A stretch of 64,000 nt of DNA from Argopecten irradians (taxonomy: Eukaryota; Mollusca; Bivalvia; Pectinida; Pectinidae), in the NCBI RefSeq assembly GCF_041381155.1, contig NC_091144.1:29940980-30004979 (forward strand), read 5' to 3'. Shown here one piece after another: positions 1-13,128 of the stretch. The position numbers and the translations under genes are program-made. Every line of letters begins with the position of its first letter. Positions within the stretch are counted from its first letter, which is position 1. The notes beneath the pieces were generated by a model. That model was not told the DNA's origin, searched no databases, and saw only the letters and a program-made list of their open reading frames with translations.

Positions 1-12
1 AACCATCAAGTA

Positions 13-261
13 CTACAAAACCCGAAGAACGTATGACATTGGATATAACTCTGCATCATGAAGTTTCTCCCGATGAAAATGTGGATCCCCTGTTTGACTT
101 GTGATGTGATACAAAGGGGATACGAGTACTACTATTCCATAGACTGTGAAAGATAACCCAAATAGATAGACAGATCTTCCCGGGAAAAGCTTAACGGCAG
201 CAAATACCGCGCGGTAGTCATTCTTCACGTGTAACAGACGGTAAAGCTCGGATAATGACAT
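13..261 (-). CDS. Possible exon of a one-helix membrane protein
   Basis: An 82-codon open stretch on the minus strand. It has a charged N-terminal part (SLSELYRLLHVKNDYRA), one strongly hydrophobic segment near residues 30-52 that could be a membrane helix, and a polar, histidine-rich tail. An AG just before the ATG on the minus strand (cctgcataagatag) could be a splice acceptor, and GT dinucleotides near the tail could be donors. I do not recognise the family. It lies at the window edge, so upstream or downstream exons may be missing. It could be chance, but the residue composition looks more protein-like than most small ORFs here. Confidence 0.25.
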   Translation of the reverse strand: MSLSELYRLLHVKNDYRAVFAAVKLFPGRSVYLFGLSFTVYGIVVLVSPLYHITSQTGDPHFHREKLHDAELYPMSYVLRVL

Positions 262-1309
262 CTATCTTATGCAGGTACGGAAAGTTTTGAATATGAATAG
301 TCTGCTGATTGTGCGCGAGGAGAGGTAAACAGACATATTAGGCCATGTACAGGAATCGTACGAAATTAACAGTAAATGTAAGTACACCGTAGAGTACTAC
401 AATCGTTACAACTGTGCTCAACTTATGAAGTTTGTGAAACGTTTTGTAAAATATATCTATCCCCAAGCGATAGTTTGTTGATGTGATATTGAGGTGAAAA
501 TATAACATAAACACCAAAAGCTGTATGGTACTCTGTCCTAAAGTGAAACCTTAAGACAATTCATCATCTTACCGAGGTAAAAGTATAACAGAGCGCTGAC
601 ATGTCTTCACTTCCTGTTATATCACAAGTTATGATAAAGCGACATTTTTAACACAGGCACTAGTACTGTAAGTAATTATCTATCAGTGTGTGGGTGTGAC
701 GGGGAATTATGCTGTGTATAGAACGAATATCACAGTCTACTATACCTTTCGGCCAGATAAGAAAGGTTTCCAGTTTTTTATGTGTATAAATGCATTTATA
801 TATGTTTTGTCCAAAACAAACATAACGACAATACTTGATATCTACCGTACCGCTCACTTGCCGTGTAATTTTCCTTCGAAAATACCTACAAATTAATATG
901 TGAAAAAAATGATATAATTTAATATTTCATACGATTCAATTTCAATGCATAGTAGGTAAATGATGTAAAACAAGTACGATAAAATGCATACATTTTAATA
1001 ATGGTTTGCATAATTATTATTTTGCTTCATTAGCAGTAATAGGCACCAATTGTAGCTCTAAAGACGACATCGTTATGTCTAAAAGTCTTCTGAAGCTACT
1101 GCAGCTATGTTGTATATAGATTGATATCAAACTCTGGTACATTGTTAATATGAATTACTAATATATCGAAAAATGTGCGCACCTGTTATTATAGTCATGG
1201 TGTGGTTAGTTTTGAAAGACAATGACGTGATATCACTTGTGTATCAATGACATGGCAGGTTGTAGGTAGTCGGTGTCTATAAGTGTCCAATGGTTGTCGG
1301 AGTGGCTAT
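262..1309. other. AT-rich non-coding stretch
   Basis: No convincing gene or repeat was seen. Small opposed ORFs around 660-896 have no recognisable protein features. The last five bases (gctat, 1305-1309) are the left target duplication of the LTR element that follows. Confidence 0.5.
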
Positions 1310-1794
1310 TTCACAGCGCTACAGCTAGTGTATTGGGGAAATAGCTCTAATGTAGTCTGTGAAAAAGGATAATCCAAAGATGATATTTTCTATATACTGA
1401 TTTATTACAGTCGGGTGCGGAGCGGAGAAATATCCAACTCTACACTTCCAAACCTAGGCCTAAAGTGAATATACAAGTAATACAAAATGATAATATACAA
1501 AATATACAGGAACAAACATGTAAACAGCACTTAGTCTAAACGTGATATACAATAGTCGCTAATTAACTGACGCAGGCATTACCGGTATTGAGAACTGCTA
1601 AGAAGGATTAGCTAAAAGAAACACAGTTAAATACGTTAAAGCAATACATCACTATAAAGAAAAAGCTATTATTTTCAAAATGAAGCTTTGTATTTTACTT
1701 CTAAACATAGAATATTAAGTATGTTCGAGTAGATTAAAACAAATAAATAACATCACAAATGTCCGAATAGGAACCTGTCATAAACCGCGTGACA
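1310..1794 (-). repeat. 3' LTR of the miniature LTR element
   Basis: This is the downstream LTR in the minus-strand sense. It has no difference that I could see from 2844-3328. The terminal bases form a short imperfect inverted repeat (TGTCACGCG at one end, CGCTGTGA at the other), as LTR ends usually do. It is preceded on the minus strand by a purine-rich tract. Confidence 0.85.
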
Positions 1795-1836
1795 GTTTGC
1801 TCCCTCCTTTAATAAGACACGTCCTCGTGTCGCATA

Positions 1837-2748
<912 letters not shown>

Positions 2749-2843
2749 TTATATGTTCCTTGCACTTATCAAGTCTTAGTAATGAGCGACCGTATCGTAG
2801 TCCAGCTAAAAAGTGGACTTGCCCGGAGATTCTCACACCAACT

Positions 2844-3328
2844 TTCACAGCGCTACAGCTAGTGTATTGGGGAAATAGCTCTAATGTAGTCTGTGAAAAA
2901 GGATAATCCAAAGATGATATTTTCTATATACTGATTTATTACAGTCGGGTGCGGAGCGGAGAAATATCCAACTCTACACTTCCAAACCTAGGCCTAAAGT
3001 GAATATACAAGTAATACAAAATGATAATATACAAAATATACAGGAACAAACATGTAAACAGCACTTAGTCTAAACGTGATATACAATAGTCGCTAATTAA
3101 CTGACGCAGGCATTACCGGTATTGAGAACTGCTAAGAAGGATTAGCTAAAAGAAACACAGTTAAATACGTTAAAGCAATACATCACTATAAAGAAAAAGC
3201 TATTATTTTCAAAATGAAGCTTTGTATTTTACTTCTAAACATAGAATATTAAGTATGTTCGAGTAGATTAAAACAAATAAATAACATCACAAATGTCCGA
3301 ATAGGAACCTGTCATAAACCGCGTGACA
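2844..3328 (-). repeat. 5' LTR of the miniature LTR element
   Basis: This is the upstream LTR in the minus-strand sense and matches 1310-1794 throughout. It is flanked outside by gctat (3329-3333), the right copy of the target duplication. On the minus strand it runs almost directly into the TGG-initial primer-binding-like site. Confidence 0.85.
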
Positions 3329-3333
3329 GCTAT

Positions 3334-5140
3334 GTCACATCTCTTGATTAACATTACCGTGAGTAATACTAACCATCGGATAGTGTGGTGGTGTCTATAC
3401 ATATTGATTTTCGACATTAGGCAATACTGGAGGAAGTTATTTGGTAGATGACGGGTTCGCTTATCATGAGGAAGTGGTGTGGTGGCAATGTCCTATAACA
3501 ATATACTGATTGAAATGATTTAAACAGCCCGTTACATTTCAGTAGCAGTTTGGAAATGACAGAATAATGTGATTATGTTCACCGTAAGATAAATTCACCA
3601 GCATGCTGGACCTAGTGACCTTATTTTCTGACCGGATGTTCTTGACCTATGGTCAGTTGACACAGTTTATTGAATTAAAAAAACGACTTCGCCTTTAATA
3701 GTTTTATGAGAAATTGTCAACCAGGACAAAAATGCAAAGTTTAATATTGACCAATGGCCCTGTTACTTTGGCCAAGATAAAATGTTAATATATACCACGT
3801 CTCAATACCTTCATAATGATCATCACAAATTAATGACCTCTGGTACAGGATCATGACCTCTGATACGCTGTCAATGACTTACGGTCAGAGTACCCTTTGC
3901 TTAATTCTAACACATTTGGTTTACGATGTCATTAGAAAATGTTCATAAGAAAACCTGTGATATTACCTTGATATTTGACCTTGACCCTTGACCTTAGCCC
4001 GCGAATTTTGTGACTGCATGCAATTGCACTGCTTCACGTGCTTTAGGTCGGGATCGGAGAGTAGTGTAGTATCCAGATATAAAAAAAAAACCATCCCTTT
4101 GATGCGACAGGGATGTCTTTTCAATTATTCTTGAAATATGATTATTTTTCGTACTCAATTTCATAATTTTGAAATTGCAATGTCAACTTTTAGGCTACCA
4201 CAATTTATTCTTATACGGAAACCATGGATTATTAAGGTTTGTACAAAACCTTATAATAATTGACTTATTCAGATGTAGCTGGCGGTGTGTGAATCAATTA
4301 GAATTATCACTATCAGGTTTTTCTTAGTATTATATGACTATTCACCTCATCTGTTCATGTTTTTATTTTCAATATTGTTGGCTGAACATGAGGCAGTATA
4401 TATTATATAACTTCAATACAAATATATTTAAAAAAAATCCTTTTTCAAACTTGAAAAATCAATTTCAATGATTTTGAAACTGAAAACCCACTACCTTTCT
4501 GAAACGGCTTTTAATTTTGAAAATGTAAAAGGCAATTGATAAGTTTGTACAGTCACAAAAGTTATTAGTTTACTGTTAATACTAACGTATCGTCACCTTC
4601 TGACCTTTTTAATTAAAATAAATCAATTGTTTATCTCAAAACACGAGTCCTCTTATGTTCCCGCCGTCGTCCTAATTCCAACGCCTAATATTTTGTATTA
4701 GTTCAATATCAGTGCGCCAGACGATAAAACAGCGAAATGAATCTTCAGTGTTTACAATCGCATGCCTTTAGTGTTGTAACCCCATCGTTAGGTCATCGAT
4801 ATACATTTTATGTTACTATTGTTTCAACAACGCCTTTAAAATTATGCTTTTTCATAAAATATCTAAGTCATGTATTGATTAGTAGGACAAATTGTAGCTC
4901 ATAGTGGATAAATAATGTTGGTTAATACAGAACCGATTAAGCGATTTAATTACATTGTGAAGCTATTATTTTGTTCTGTGAACACAAAATATAGCAATGG
5001 CAGAATGACGACATCTTGATAAATATATGTAAGATGAGTGTACAATAAAACTTTTATTATGTAATCCAGAAGTGTAAGATTGTCTTTGTTTCATTGGTGG
5101 CACTCCGTGTTGAATTGCCAAACCAAATCACGAGATATGT
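3334..5140. other. Non-coding stretch
   Basis: No gene was found. A few short repeated phrases of the form tgacctctg/tgaccttgacc occur around 3600-4000. The rest is AT-rich sequence with no clear structure. Confidence 0.5.
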
Positions 5141-5144
5141 TGTA

Positions 5145-5635
5145 ACCAGTTAGGGGTATGGGAAGGGGTATAGGGGTGTGGTAGGGGGTATATCTGGTTG
5201 TACCTGGTGTGGTATTGGTATCTCACCAGATAGAACCAGATAGGGGTATATAAGGGGGTATAGGGGTATGGGAGGGGGTATATCTGGTTGTACCTGGTGT
5301 GGTATTGGTATCTCACCAGATAGAACCAGATAAAGGTATGTGAGGGGTTATATCTGGTTGTATCTGGTGTGATATTGGTACCTCACCAGATAGGTGTACG
5401 GGAGGGTGTATAGGGCTATGGGAGGGGGTATATCTGGTTGTATCTGGTGTGACATTGGTACCTCACCAGATAGGGGTATGGGAGGGGTTATACTTATAGG
5501 GGTATGGGAGGGGGTTTAGGGATGTGGTAGGGGCATATCTGGTTGTATCCGGTGTGATATTGGTAGCTCAGCAGATAGAACAATATAGCGGTATGGGAGA
5601 GTGTATAGGGGTATGGGAGGGTGTATATGGACCGA
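5145..5635. repeat. GT-rich minisatellite, about 5 units
   Basis: About five irregular units, 70-110 bp each, alternate two motifs: tatctggttgtacctggtgtg...ctcaccagata and runs of ggggtatgggaggg. Unit starts are near 5186, 5275, 5341, 5425 and 5527. The small minus-strand ORF across it (PYPYTPLYTP-like) simply translates the repeat. The strand asymmetry is strong, with G-rich runs on the plus strand. Confidence 0.8.
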
Positions 5636-5639
5636 GACC

Positions 5640-6828
5640 ACAATTAACTCTGCTATATGTTTCATTGTAACGTTAAAATTCATAATAAATTCCCAAAATT
5701 TCGTTGACAAGTTTCCATCTAACCTGGTCAAGGTCAATATCCGAGGAACAAATTCTGAAAGTTTCAACCTAGCATGACCGGCATTTTCTCAAGATATCTG
5801 TCATCAAGTGTCACCATGTGCCAATTATATACATCCGGGTCATGGGTTGGGGTCAAAACAGGACTTTTTACACAGGATCCTGGAGCAATAAAAACATAAG
5901 AAAATTCAATATTTTACACTATAACAGTTAAAATGACATATACACTACACATCTACATTAAATTTGTTGGCAAATACCAAGTTCACAGGGGCATGCTGCA
6001 TGTTTTCATAAAATACATACATTTCTGAAGGGACTTCATTCGTGGGTACTGAAACCGGAAGTATGTAATTGTGGTCTCAGTCCTCATTATAGGAGACTAA
6101 ATTTTTGAAAAATATAAAATAGGTATTTTCATAAACTAGAAGCTATTTGCAACAACTCTGTGAAAACAGAATTACTCTAAGACAAATAGAACATGAGTTA
6201 GAGAGACTTTAATTACCCCCCCTTACACTGAGAATCCTTGCCCAATTTTACACACATTTACATTACATATTTCACTTAACATGTGTTAGGAAAAATGAAA
6301 CAGATTTTTCAATAATTGACATATTTCAGTTCTGTAAACTGAAATCAAATCTGCAATAATTTCTGCATATAATGTTTACAGACTAGTTTTTCATATTAAG
6401 TTTTAACTTTAATTTAAAACAAACTTAAATCAATTTTTTGAAAAATTTCCCAAAGTTTTGAATTTAAATGAATATTTACAATGTTTTTAAGCACTAATAA
6501 TCCTCAGATGAGACAAGAAATTATCTATAGACAACAGTAAAGACTTCCATTGACCAATCACAGCAAATGACCACCCATGGCCTCACTAACAGACACTTGT
6601 ATACAGACAGCACTTAACCCTATGTGCCAAAGGCAGGGGGGGGTGCCCTGTAGGGCTTTTATCTTAAATGACAAGGCTCTCACAGCTTCTGAAACACAAC
6701 TGATGATTGTTCTGATACAGACAATGATTGTGTATATCACAATATTTACACATCACCTAAATTCATTGTCCTGAGAACTTCTGACCAGTACAGACTGACC
6801 ACTGCTACTTGCAACAGTAAAAGCCAAC
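5640..6828. other. Non-coding stretch before the transposase exon
   Basis: No gene was seen. It becomes less AT-rich after about 6560, with a run of eight G at about 6634-6641, and could hold the 5' region of the Mutator-like element. I did not find a terminal inverted repeat for that element here. Confidence 0.4.
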
Positions 6829-8070
6829 ATGAAAGGAGAAAGATTGCGAAGACAAACTTATTTCAAGCCTGGTAATGTACCAACAAATAAGGGACAGACA
6901 TCAGGGAAAGAATCCAACACACCTGTACCAAGGGCAACAACACCAGTGCTTACCAGAAGACTGACTACCAAGGAAATGGAGCTGGTAACCAAGCCTAGTT
7001 CAGACGGCCTATCCCTGGTATCTGCTGACTCTGAAGACCGACCCTGTCCAACAAGGATCCTGCGTCCTGCATGCAGTCCACCAAAAGAGCCAGACTCTGA
7101 AATTCCTGAAATAGAAGGAAACCGAATTGTAGATGTTGTGCTAATGGTGGAGATGTGGAACAATGTGATAAGCCTCCATGCCTCACAGACAGACCAGAAT
7201 TGCCAAGTACCAGACTTTAAACTGGACACTGAGCGTAGGAGGGCCCTGGGATGGAGCTGTGCTGTAAAATGTGAGAAGTGTCAATACAGGCCACCACTGT
7301 ACAAGCTGTACAGGGAAGCGGACTCGAACAAGCGCGGACCAAAGCCAGCCTTAATCAACAAGTACCTGCCCTCAGCTTTGTGTGGCCAGGCTGTCAGCAC
7401 CAAAGGAGCCCGACTGATTTTAGGGCACCTGAATATACCAGCAGGAGCCAAGAGTGGAATGCAGCGCCAAGCAAACCAAGTGTCCAGAGATATTACAGCC
7501 TTGAATAAAATAGACATGTCAGAGAAGACCAAACTGGTGGTAGAAGCCAACACCCTGAGAGGAGACGAGTCACCGAGCACCATTGGACTAGCAGTAGATG
7601 GCCGATACAACAGCACAACATTTGGCAGTGCTAAGAAGCCCGGACTGAATGCCTCTCAGGGAATCAGCCTCGGTATCGAGACATGTACACCAAAAAAGTA
7701 CATACTGGGCCGTGCTCTGCACAACAAACTGTGCTGGACAGGTGCTTGGCTGAGAGGGAAAGGCTATGACGTCAAGTGTCCTGGTGGTCACCCTGACTGT
7801 ACAGCCAACATCGAACGACATGACGGCCTTTCCGAGTATGCCATGGGAAAGGACATCGGAGACCAGCTTACCAGTCAGGGTGTGCTGATAAGATATGCTA
7901 CGACAGATGGGGACGGAACGGGAGCCAAAGGCCTGGAGGAAGCCATGAAAGCCTTGCATCCAATGTGGAAAGTGGAGAGACTGGCTGACCCAACACACGT
8001 TGGCAGAGCACTGTTCCGGAAATGCAACAGTGCTAAGTTCAGCGAGTCACCCCTTGGGAGGCCTCATCAG
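6829..8070 (+). CDS. Mutator-like transposase exon, 3' part missing
   Basis: The ORF opens at ATG 6829 and gives 414 residues up to a strong splice donor, CAG|GTAACA, at 8071; beyond it the frame runs only into low-complexity residues to a stop at 8151. The protein resembles the Mutator-like transposase domain common in molluscs and cnidarians. Visible signatures are CEKCQ (Cys148/Cys151), STKGARLILGHLNIP, GLAVDGRYNST with Asp257, HNKLCWTGAWLRGKGYD, CPGGHPDCTA, and YATTDGDGTGAKG with Asp360. Asp257 and Asp360 are plausible first and second catalytic carboxylates; the third should lie beyond the donor. No continuation was recognised between 8151 and 9000, so the copy is probably 3'-truncated or has a distant second exon. 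The first 110 residues are Ser/Thr/Pro-rich and low in complexity. GC content is higher than in the surroundings, which fits a fairly recent arrival. Confidence 0.75.
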
Positions 8071-8151
8071 GTAACACAAACGTTACGTGTATTCGTTTCG
8101 ATGTACACAAAACTGTTCGATTTCGATGTACATTTCAATAAGCTAGATTAG

Positions 8152-8999
8152 ACACTATAGGCATCTATAAATCTTTATTACAAAATAATAAGATCAGCAA
8201 AATACCATTGTAATTATAATTTTGTTAATTGCTTGCTTTCCATTCAAGAACAAACACTTTTTGAATAGTTTTTAGCCTAATTTTATATAGAAAATACATG
8301 TAAATTCATGCATGTACAAGATTGTATTTGTAGGTGCACCACGCGTGGAATGCGTGGGATCGTAACGTGCAGTCGATCGCGATCGAACAATGCATTTTTG
8401 ATCGTTAAATTGTCGTTTGTTTGAAGGAACGTACACGTGGTGAAGAACGGGACCCATGTGTGTTCGCTGACCACGTATTTGGCGAGTCTTCAGTGCGTTC
8501 GCCCATGCACGATGTGTTGAAGTTTGTTAGGGAAATTCCACTTTTTTGTGCCTACGCATGCGTACTAGATTGTTTTGGCTCTGGGGCGGAACTACGGATT
8601 TCTCCCCCCTCTTTGAAGAGGGGTTTTCTATTGCTTTTTAAAAAACATGGAAATGTTGGGCATATTTTTATTAGCGGATATTTTTCATAAGGATATATGC
8701 TCTAGTATTCAGCAAAGTTTGGTACTTTATGGACGATATTTTTTCACCCAAAAACATAATGGGGCTTTAACAAGAGTAGTATTTATTGATATAATGTCAG
8801 TCAGGTATCGGTTATGAATAATATATGTCTCTGCAACTTGGAGACGTTTAAAAAGCAGGTGAATTTTATGTGTCCAATATCAGGAGCTCGTGCTTCATAC
8901 CGAATTATAATGTGATTGTGTTGTAGGGTGAGACTACTGTTTCGGACGGAAGGGAGATTAGTACACAATTGAATATCAGAAGTACATTGAAATGATATA
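8152..8999. other. Non-coding stretch after the transposase exon
   Basis: Holds small ORFs without recognisable domains and a self-complementary CpG-rich patch near 8372-8384 (cgatcgcgatcg). No transposase exon or terminal repeat was identified. Confidence 0.4.
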
Positions 9000-9869
9000 A
9001 TGACTTCCAGCGTCCCAACTACCAACCCGGATAGGCCAGATAGCTGTTCAGGCCACACGGAGATCCAAAATGTCCTCTTCATAGACAAAAAGACGTAGTG
9101 CTATACTGTTCATGCTGCAGCGAGAACTCATTTGTAAAGATGTAGCATTTCTATCCACCGGCGCGGTCATAAGCAGATGGAACTGGAAGACTTATATTGC
9201 CTCAAAGGAAATAATCACGCATTCAGAAGGTTTATTAATCCGCGACACAGAAAGAGAATCACTGGTCACAATTAACAACGAAACGAAATAAAATCAATTG
9301 GAAGCCGACCTTATATTCACCGCTCCAAAATACAAGGAAAACAGAGAGTCTTTGAAGTATAAGGAGGAACTCCAGAAAAGGTACGACAGTGCCATAGAAC
9401 AAATTGAAGAATGTAAACAGTGTTGCAATCTGGTACCGCTGTACAGGTTTTTGATGAAACCGCAAATATTGCGAAACTGGAAAGGGAAAATCGTACTCCT
9501 GATACCAAGATGGGAGAATGCAAACAGAACGCTCGGAACGACACCAAGGCACAATATGAAGCGTTTAAAAACAATGCTGGCATTCCTAACAATCCGTCAG
9601 ACATTGTGTTGCGGAAAAAATGTGTGAGTTCTCGTAAATCAGTTCATGACCTATCACCAGCTAACGCGCCTCCACAGGTGCAGAAAGATTCAACAAGCGG
9701 CAATTTCCATGGGGCGAATAGTCTTACTAAAATTCTTCCATCCGAAAGTAATTTGACAGAGGACAGATTCCTAGACCATATGCAAATGGTTGACACTGAA
9801 GTTTTATCAAACAAGAGATCAAGACGAAATGCGATTTACATTCCACCATCAAATCCTCAATTGAATTAA
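9000..9869 (+). pseudogene. Decayed B-box/coiled-coil (TRIM-like) gene copy
   Basis: Fragments in several frames line up, in order, with the two B-box genes at 18-22 kb. MTSSVPTTNPDRPD starts at 9000. GDPKCPLHRQKDVVLYC at about 9059-9109 is the first half of a B-box. SISIHRRGHKQMELED at about 9145-9192 is the second half, in another frame. KYKEELQKRYDSAIEQIEECK at about 9358-9420 matches the coiled coil. LQSGTAVQVFDETANIA, from 9423, matches the segment after it, again in a different frame. One shift falls after Cys-Lys-Gln near 9420 and a stop interrupts the coiled coil at 9289. At least three frame breaks are needed. The linker continues to a stop at 9867, and no beta-propeller follows. This is a third, dead member of the local family, about 9 kb from the others. 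Confidence 0.7.
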
Positions 9870-10010
9870 AGTTTGGTCTATAATCCGGAAAACCTTGAAT
9901 GGTGACTTTATATCCAAACTCAAACAACATTGTTGATATATGGCTAGTCAATTTGAAATGTGTTAACGGAACAAGGTGGATCTAAAATACATTCAAGATA
10001 GGACAACACT

Positions 10011-10155
10011 TAAGGAATAGATGTTTATTTTGTTGAGGTTATGAGAGTACGTGTAAATTATATAACCCCGGCGAAGCCAGGTTACATAAACTTTACACGG
10101 GCTCCATTATCATTATACCCTCATAACCTCAAAAAAAATAAACATCTATTCCTTA
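10011..10155. repeat. 145 bp hairpin element (MITE-like)
   Basis: Imperfect inverted arms of about 35 bp, taaggaatagatgtttattt on the left and its complement at 10136-10155, enclose about 75 bp that includes ataaccccggcgaagcc. No coding potential. It looks like a small fold-back repeat. Confidence 0.7.
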
Positions 10156-10651
10156 TATTTACAGTTTTCTAGTAAATGAATATTTTTTCCCGCTGCAGTT
10201 GCATATTTTTTATTCAAATACCCATATTTTCTCTCTCCCGTCAACGAATTCGGTTGACCAGCTGATTGGAATCGAGTCATTCATATGTTCCCGCCAAAAG
10301 TGGGGTCATGACCCCACGTTGCTACGTCATCGACTATTCACGTAACAATAGAATCGCCGCGCGTGTTGTGCTAACATTATACACTGATAATGATAATACT
10401 AGAACGCATGGTTATTGAGTCCATGTCAGTGCAAACTGTAAATATTAAGGATGTACACCTCTGAGAAGTCAAAATATTCTTGTATTGATTTTTTTCTCAT
10501 ATAGATTTTTGGAAATAGGAGTTCATACCATACAAGAAAATGGAAGAAAAAACATATTTTTCGGTGTGCTTGTTTTTTAGCTATTGTCACTCAAAAGATA
10601 CCAAGTTGACAAAATCTTAGATTTTTGGGGATTTTTGCCGTTTTGACCATA

Positions 10652-12341
10652 CACTGCCCTCCAAAAGTTCTGTTACACATGCATTTTTTATAAATAAATG
10701 TTTCTTTTTACAAAAAACAAAATAATTTCAATATTCATTTAGTTATCACGTGAATATTTTATTGTCCAAATACTTTTACAATTTTTCATGATAATGCAAT
10801 GGCCCTGAGTTCATGTATTGTAATGAAATTGGAATATTTGTTAAAAATAAAAAATCTTGTTATTCTGTTAATATTTGGTATATCCTCCACGTGCTCTAAG
10901 TACTGCCTGTATGCGGTCAGGCATACTTCTGATCAATGTTCTACATCTTCTAGCAGGTATCTCATCCCATGCTAGCTGCAATGCAGCTTCCAGTTCCCCA
11001 AGGTTTCCGCACTTGTGCTTGCGGACTTCCATACCAAGATCTCTCCACAGGTTTTCAATTGGGTTCAGGTCAGGGGATTGTGGGGGCCATTCCAAAGACT
11101 GAATATTGTTTTCATCCTTCCATTCAGTTACTATACGGGCTCTGTGGCATGGGGCACCATCATCCTGGAAGAAAAAGTTATTGCCGTAGCCTAGCAGATG
11201 TGCTGATGGTATTGCACTGTTCTCTAAAATGTCAATGTACTTTATTCCGTTGAGATTTCCTTTCAAAGGAGTAAGATATCCAGTCCCTCGGAAAGACATA
11301 GCGCCCCAAACCGTCACACCACCCCCACCAAACTTAACTGTAGGCACTACACACTCGTGATGTAATTGTTCATTCACTCTTCTTCTCACATACGTTCTGC
11401 CATCTGTTTGGAAGAGAGTGAATCTTGACTCATCAGTCCATAGAACTGTTGACCAGTCCACCCAGGTCCAATTTGCGTGATTCTGTGCAAATGCCAACCT
11501 CTTCTGACGATGGGTAAGAGTGTTTTTTTTGGCAGCAAAACAACTCTTCAACCCTGCATTGTGTTATCTTCTCCTCACTGTTGTATTGGATGCCACAACA
11601 CCAGTTTGGATCTATCCAGTTCGAAGTTTAGGAACGGTCTGCTTACGATTTCTTAGACTGGCCCGGACTAGCAATCTGTCATCCCAATCCGTAGAAATAC
11701 GTGGCCGACCAGAACGTTCCCGAATCTCGTAGTTACCCGTATCCTGGAATCTTTTAATAGCCCTGTACACGTTCTGTCTGTAACAAAAGAGAAATGGTCA
11801 AACTTTAAACTGCATACCAAATTATGAATTGCAAAATCCTCAAAAGTTTCAAGGAAAACAATGATCACTTACCTGCTAGTTCCAAGTATCGTTGCAGTTT
11901 GTGCCGCCGGAACACCATTACGATGGTAAAAAACACACTGGAAACGGTCTTCTCTAGATAATCGCTGCATTTTGTTACATGAATTTTTTTCATAATTAAA
12001 TCATACTTTAAGAATAACAAAAATGATGACACATGGTGAGCAGTGATTGATTTTGTCATTTTAAATTAAATTTCCATGGAAATACTGTCCATATGTGAGT
12101 TTCTTTTACTATTTTTAGGCATTTGATTGGTATGTTTAAAATTTGAAATAATTGAATTATTAATAAAAGCCTTTTTTAGGACATTATTAGGAAAATTATT
12201 TGTGTTAAAACACCAAAGTAGCATTATCCCTCTTTACGTCATTTAAAACAAATGACAAAAAATTTCTATCCCCAATCATTTTGTCAAAAATAATTTTATG
12301 CAGAATTAAGAGAGTTGTAACAGAACTTTTGAAGGGCAGTG
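10652..12341 (-). mobile_element. Tc1/mariner-superfamily transposon
   Basis: Terminal inverted repeats of 26 bp with one mismatch (cactgccctccaaaagttct at 10652; its complement ends at 12341) are flanked by the TA duplication (10650-10651 and 12342-12343). The length is 1690 bp. It carries a degenerate Tc1-type transposase on the minus strand and sits inside the 1 kb repeat, so it arrived later than that repeat. Confidence 0.92.
10868..11970 (-). pseudogene. Tc1-like transposase with a short intron, inactivated
   Basis: On the minus strand an ATG at 11970 begins MQRLSREDRFQCVFYHRNG, the first helix-turn-helix. A 95 bp intron (11778-11872) has a GTAAGT donor and a TTACAG acceptor. The frame resumes with QNVYRAIKRFQDTGNYEIR and a GRPR-like motif (RSGRPRIST). 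Stops lie at 11612-11614 and 11564-11566. The catalytic domain is then open for 227 codons (10868-11551), with the acidic triad in WTDES, FQDDGAPCH and PDLNPIENLW, the last being the DD34E glutamate. The open domain alone could mislead an annotator into calling an active gene. The small number of lesions points to fairly recent inactivation. Confidence 0.88.
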
Positions 12342-13128
12342 TATACACAAGAGTTTAAAGCCATAATTCCCTAATGAGATGTTTGATATGTATGGAAGTT
12401 TGAAGAATTTATTTTCCTGTAGTCTTCTTTAAAAATATACAAGTTTTGATTAATAAGACTGATATTTTTTCTCAGAATAACAACATATTATACCCCTACC
12501 CCTTAATTTTGAGCTACAAAATGACCATTTTCAGCCGCTTTTGCCAAATTTAACCCTTTATAGAAACAATTGTGATATTAAACTTTTGTTAATATTTTGC
12601 ATATCAATAGGGAATGGGTTGTTCTTTTTTAAATTAGGCAGAAAAATGGGGGGTCAGTGTGCTTACTTTTTTGCCCCAATTGAATATGTGTTATTTTTCA
12701 GTATTTTAGAGTAAAAAATAAAAGTGCTCAAATTACCATTAAATGTAAATATAAAGTGACAAAAGCGTATCACTTCACACAATAATACTCAATATTTTAA
12801 TAACCACGAACCTAGTAAAGATTAACAGCAAAATTAAGCTCGATACAGCTATAAATGCTGGTGCAGTGATGATTTAGGTAAAGACAATTTCAGTAAAAAA
12901 TGGTTAAACTGGGGCTCTACTCAAAGAGGAAAAAGACACAATTTCAAAATGGCCGCCAAATGGGCCATTTCTTAAAATTCCTGTATAAAAAAATCGGCTG
13001 AAAATAGAAATGTAATTTTTTGACAAAATTTGCATCTGGCAACTTGCTACAGATATTGATAAACTATATTTGAAAATCTCATAACTTTTTTGATCACTGA
13101 AACCTCAGAAGAATACATCCTTCAGATA

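Larger units (their letters stand above)
10449..13128. repeat. About 1 kb non-coding repeat (copy 1), split by a Tc1 transposon
   Basis: Without the Tc1 insert this repeat is about 990 bp. Its ends are inverted (aaggatgtacacctctgag at 10449; ctcagaagaatacatcctt ending at 13128). The same sequence occurs reversed at 37682-38664, including atatttttctcagaataac, the ccccttaattttgagct motif, the aatggccgccaaatgggcc motif and atttgcatctggcaacttgc. It has no coding capacity. Terminal inverted repeats suggest a non-autonomous DNA transposon; no clean target duplication is visible for this copy. Confidence 0.75.

Noticed and set aside
6858-7998. Antisense ORFs across the Mutator-like exon
   Set aside because: Shadows of a better-composed coding strand, with no domain match.
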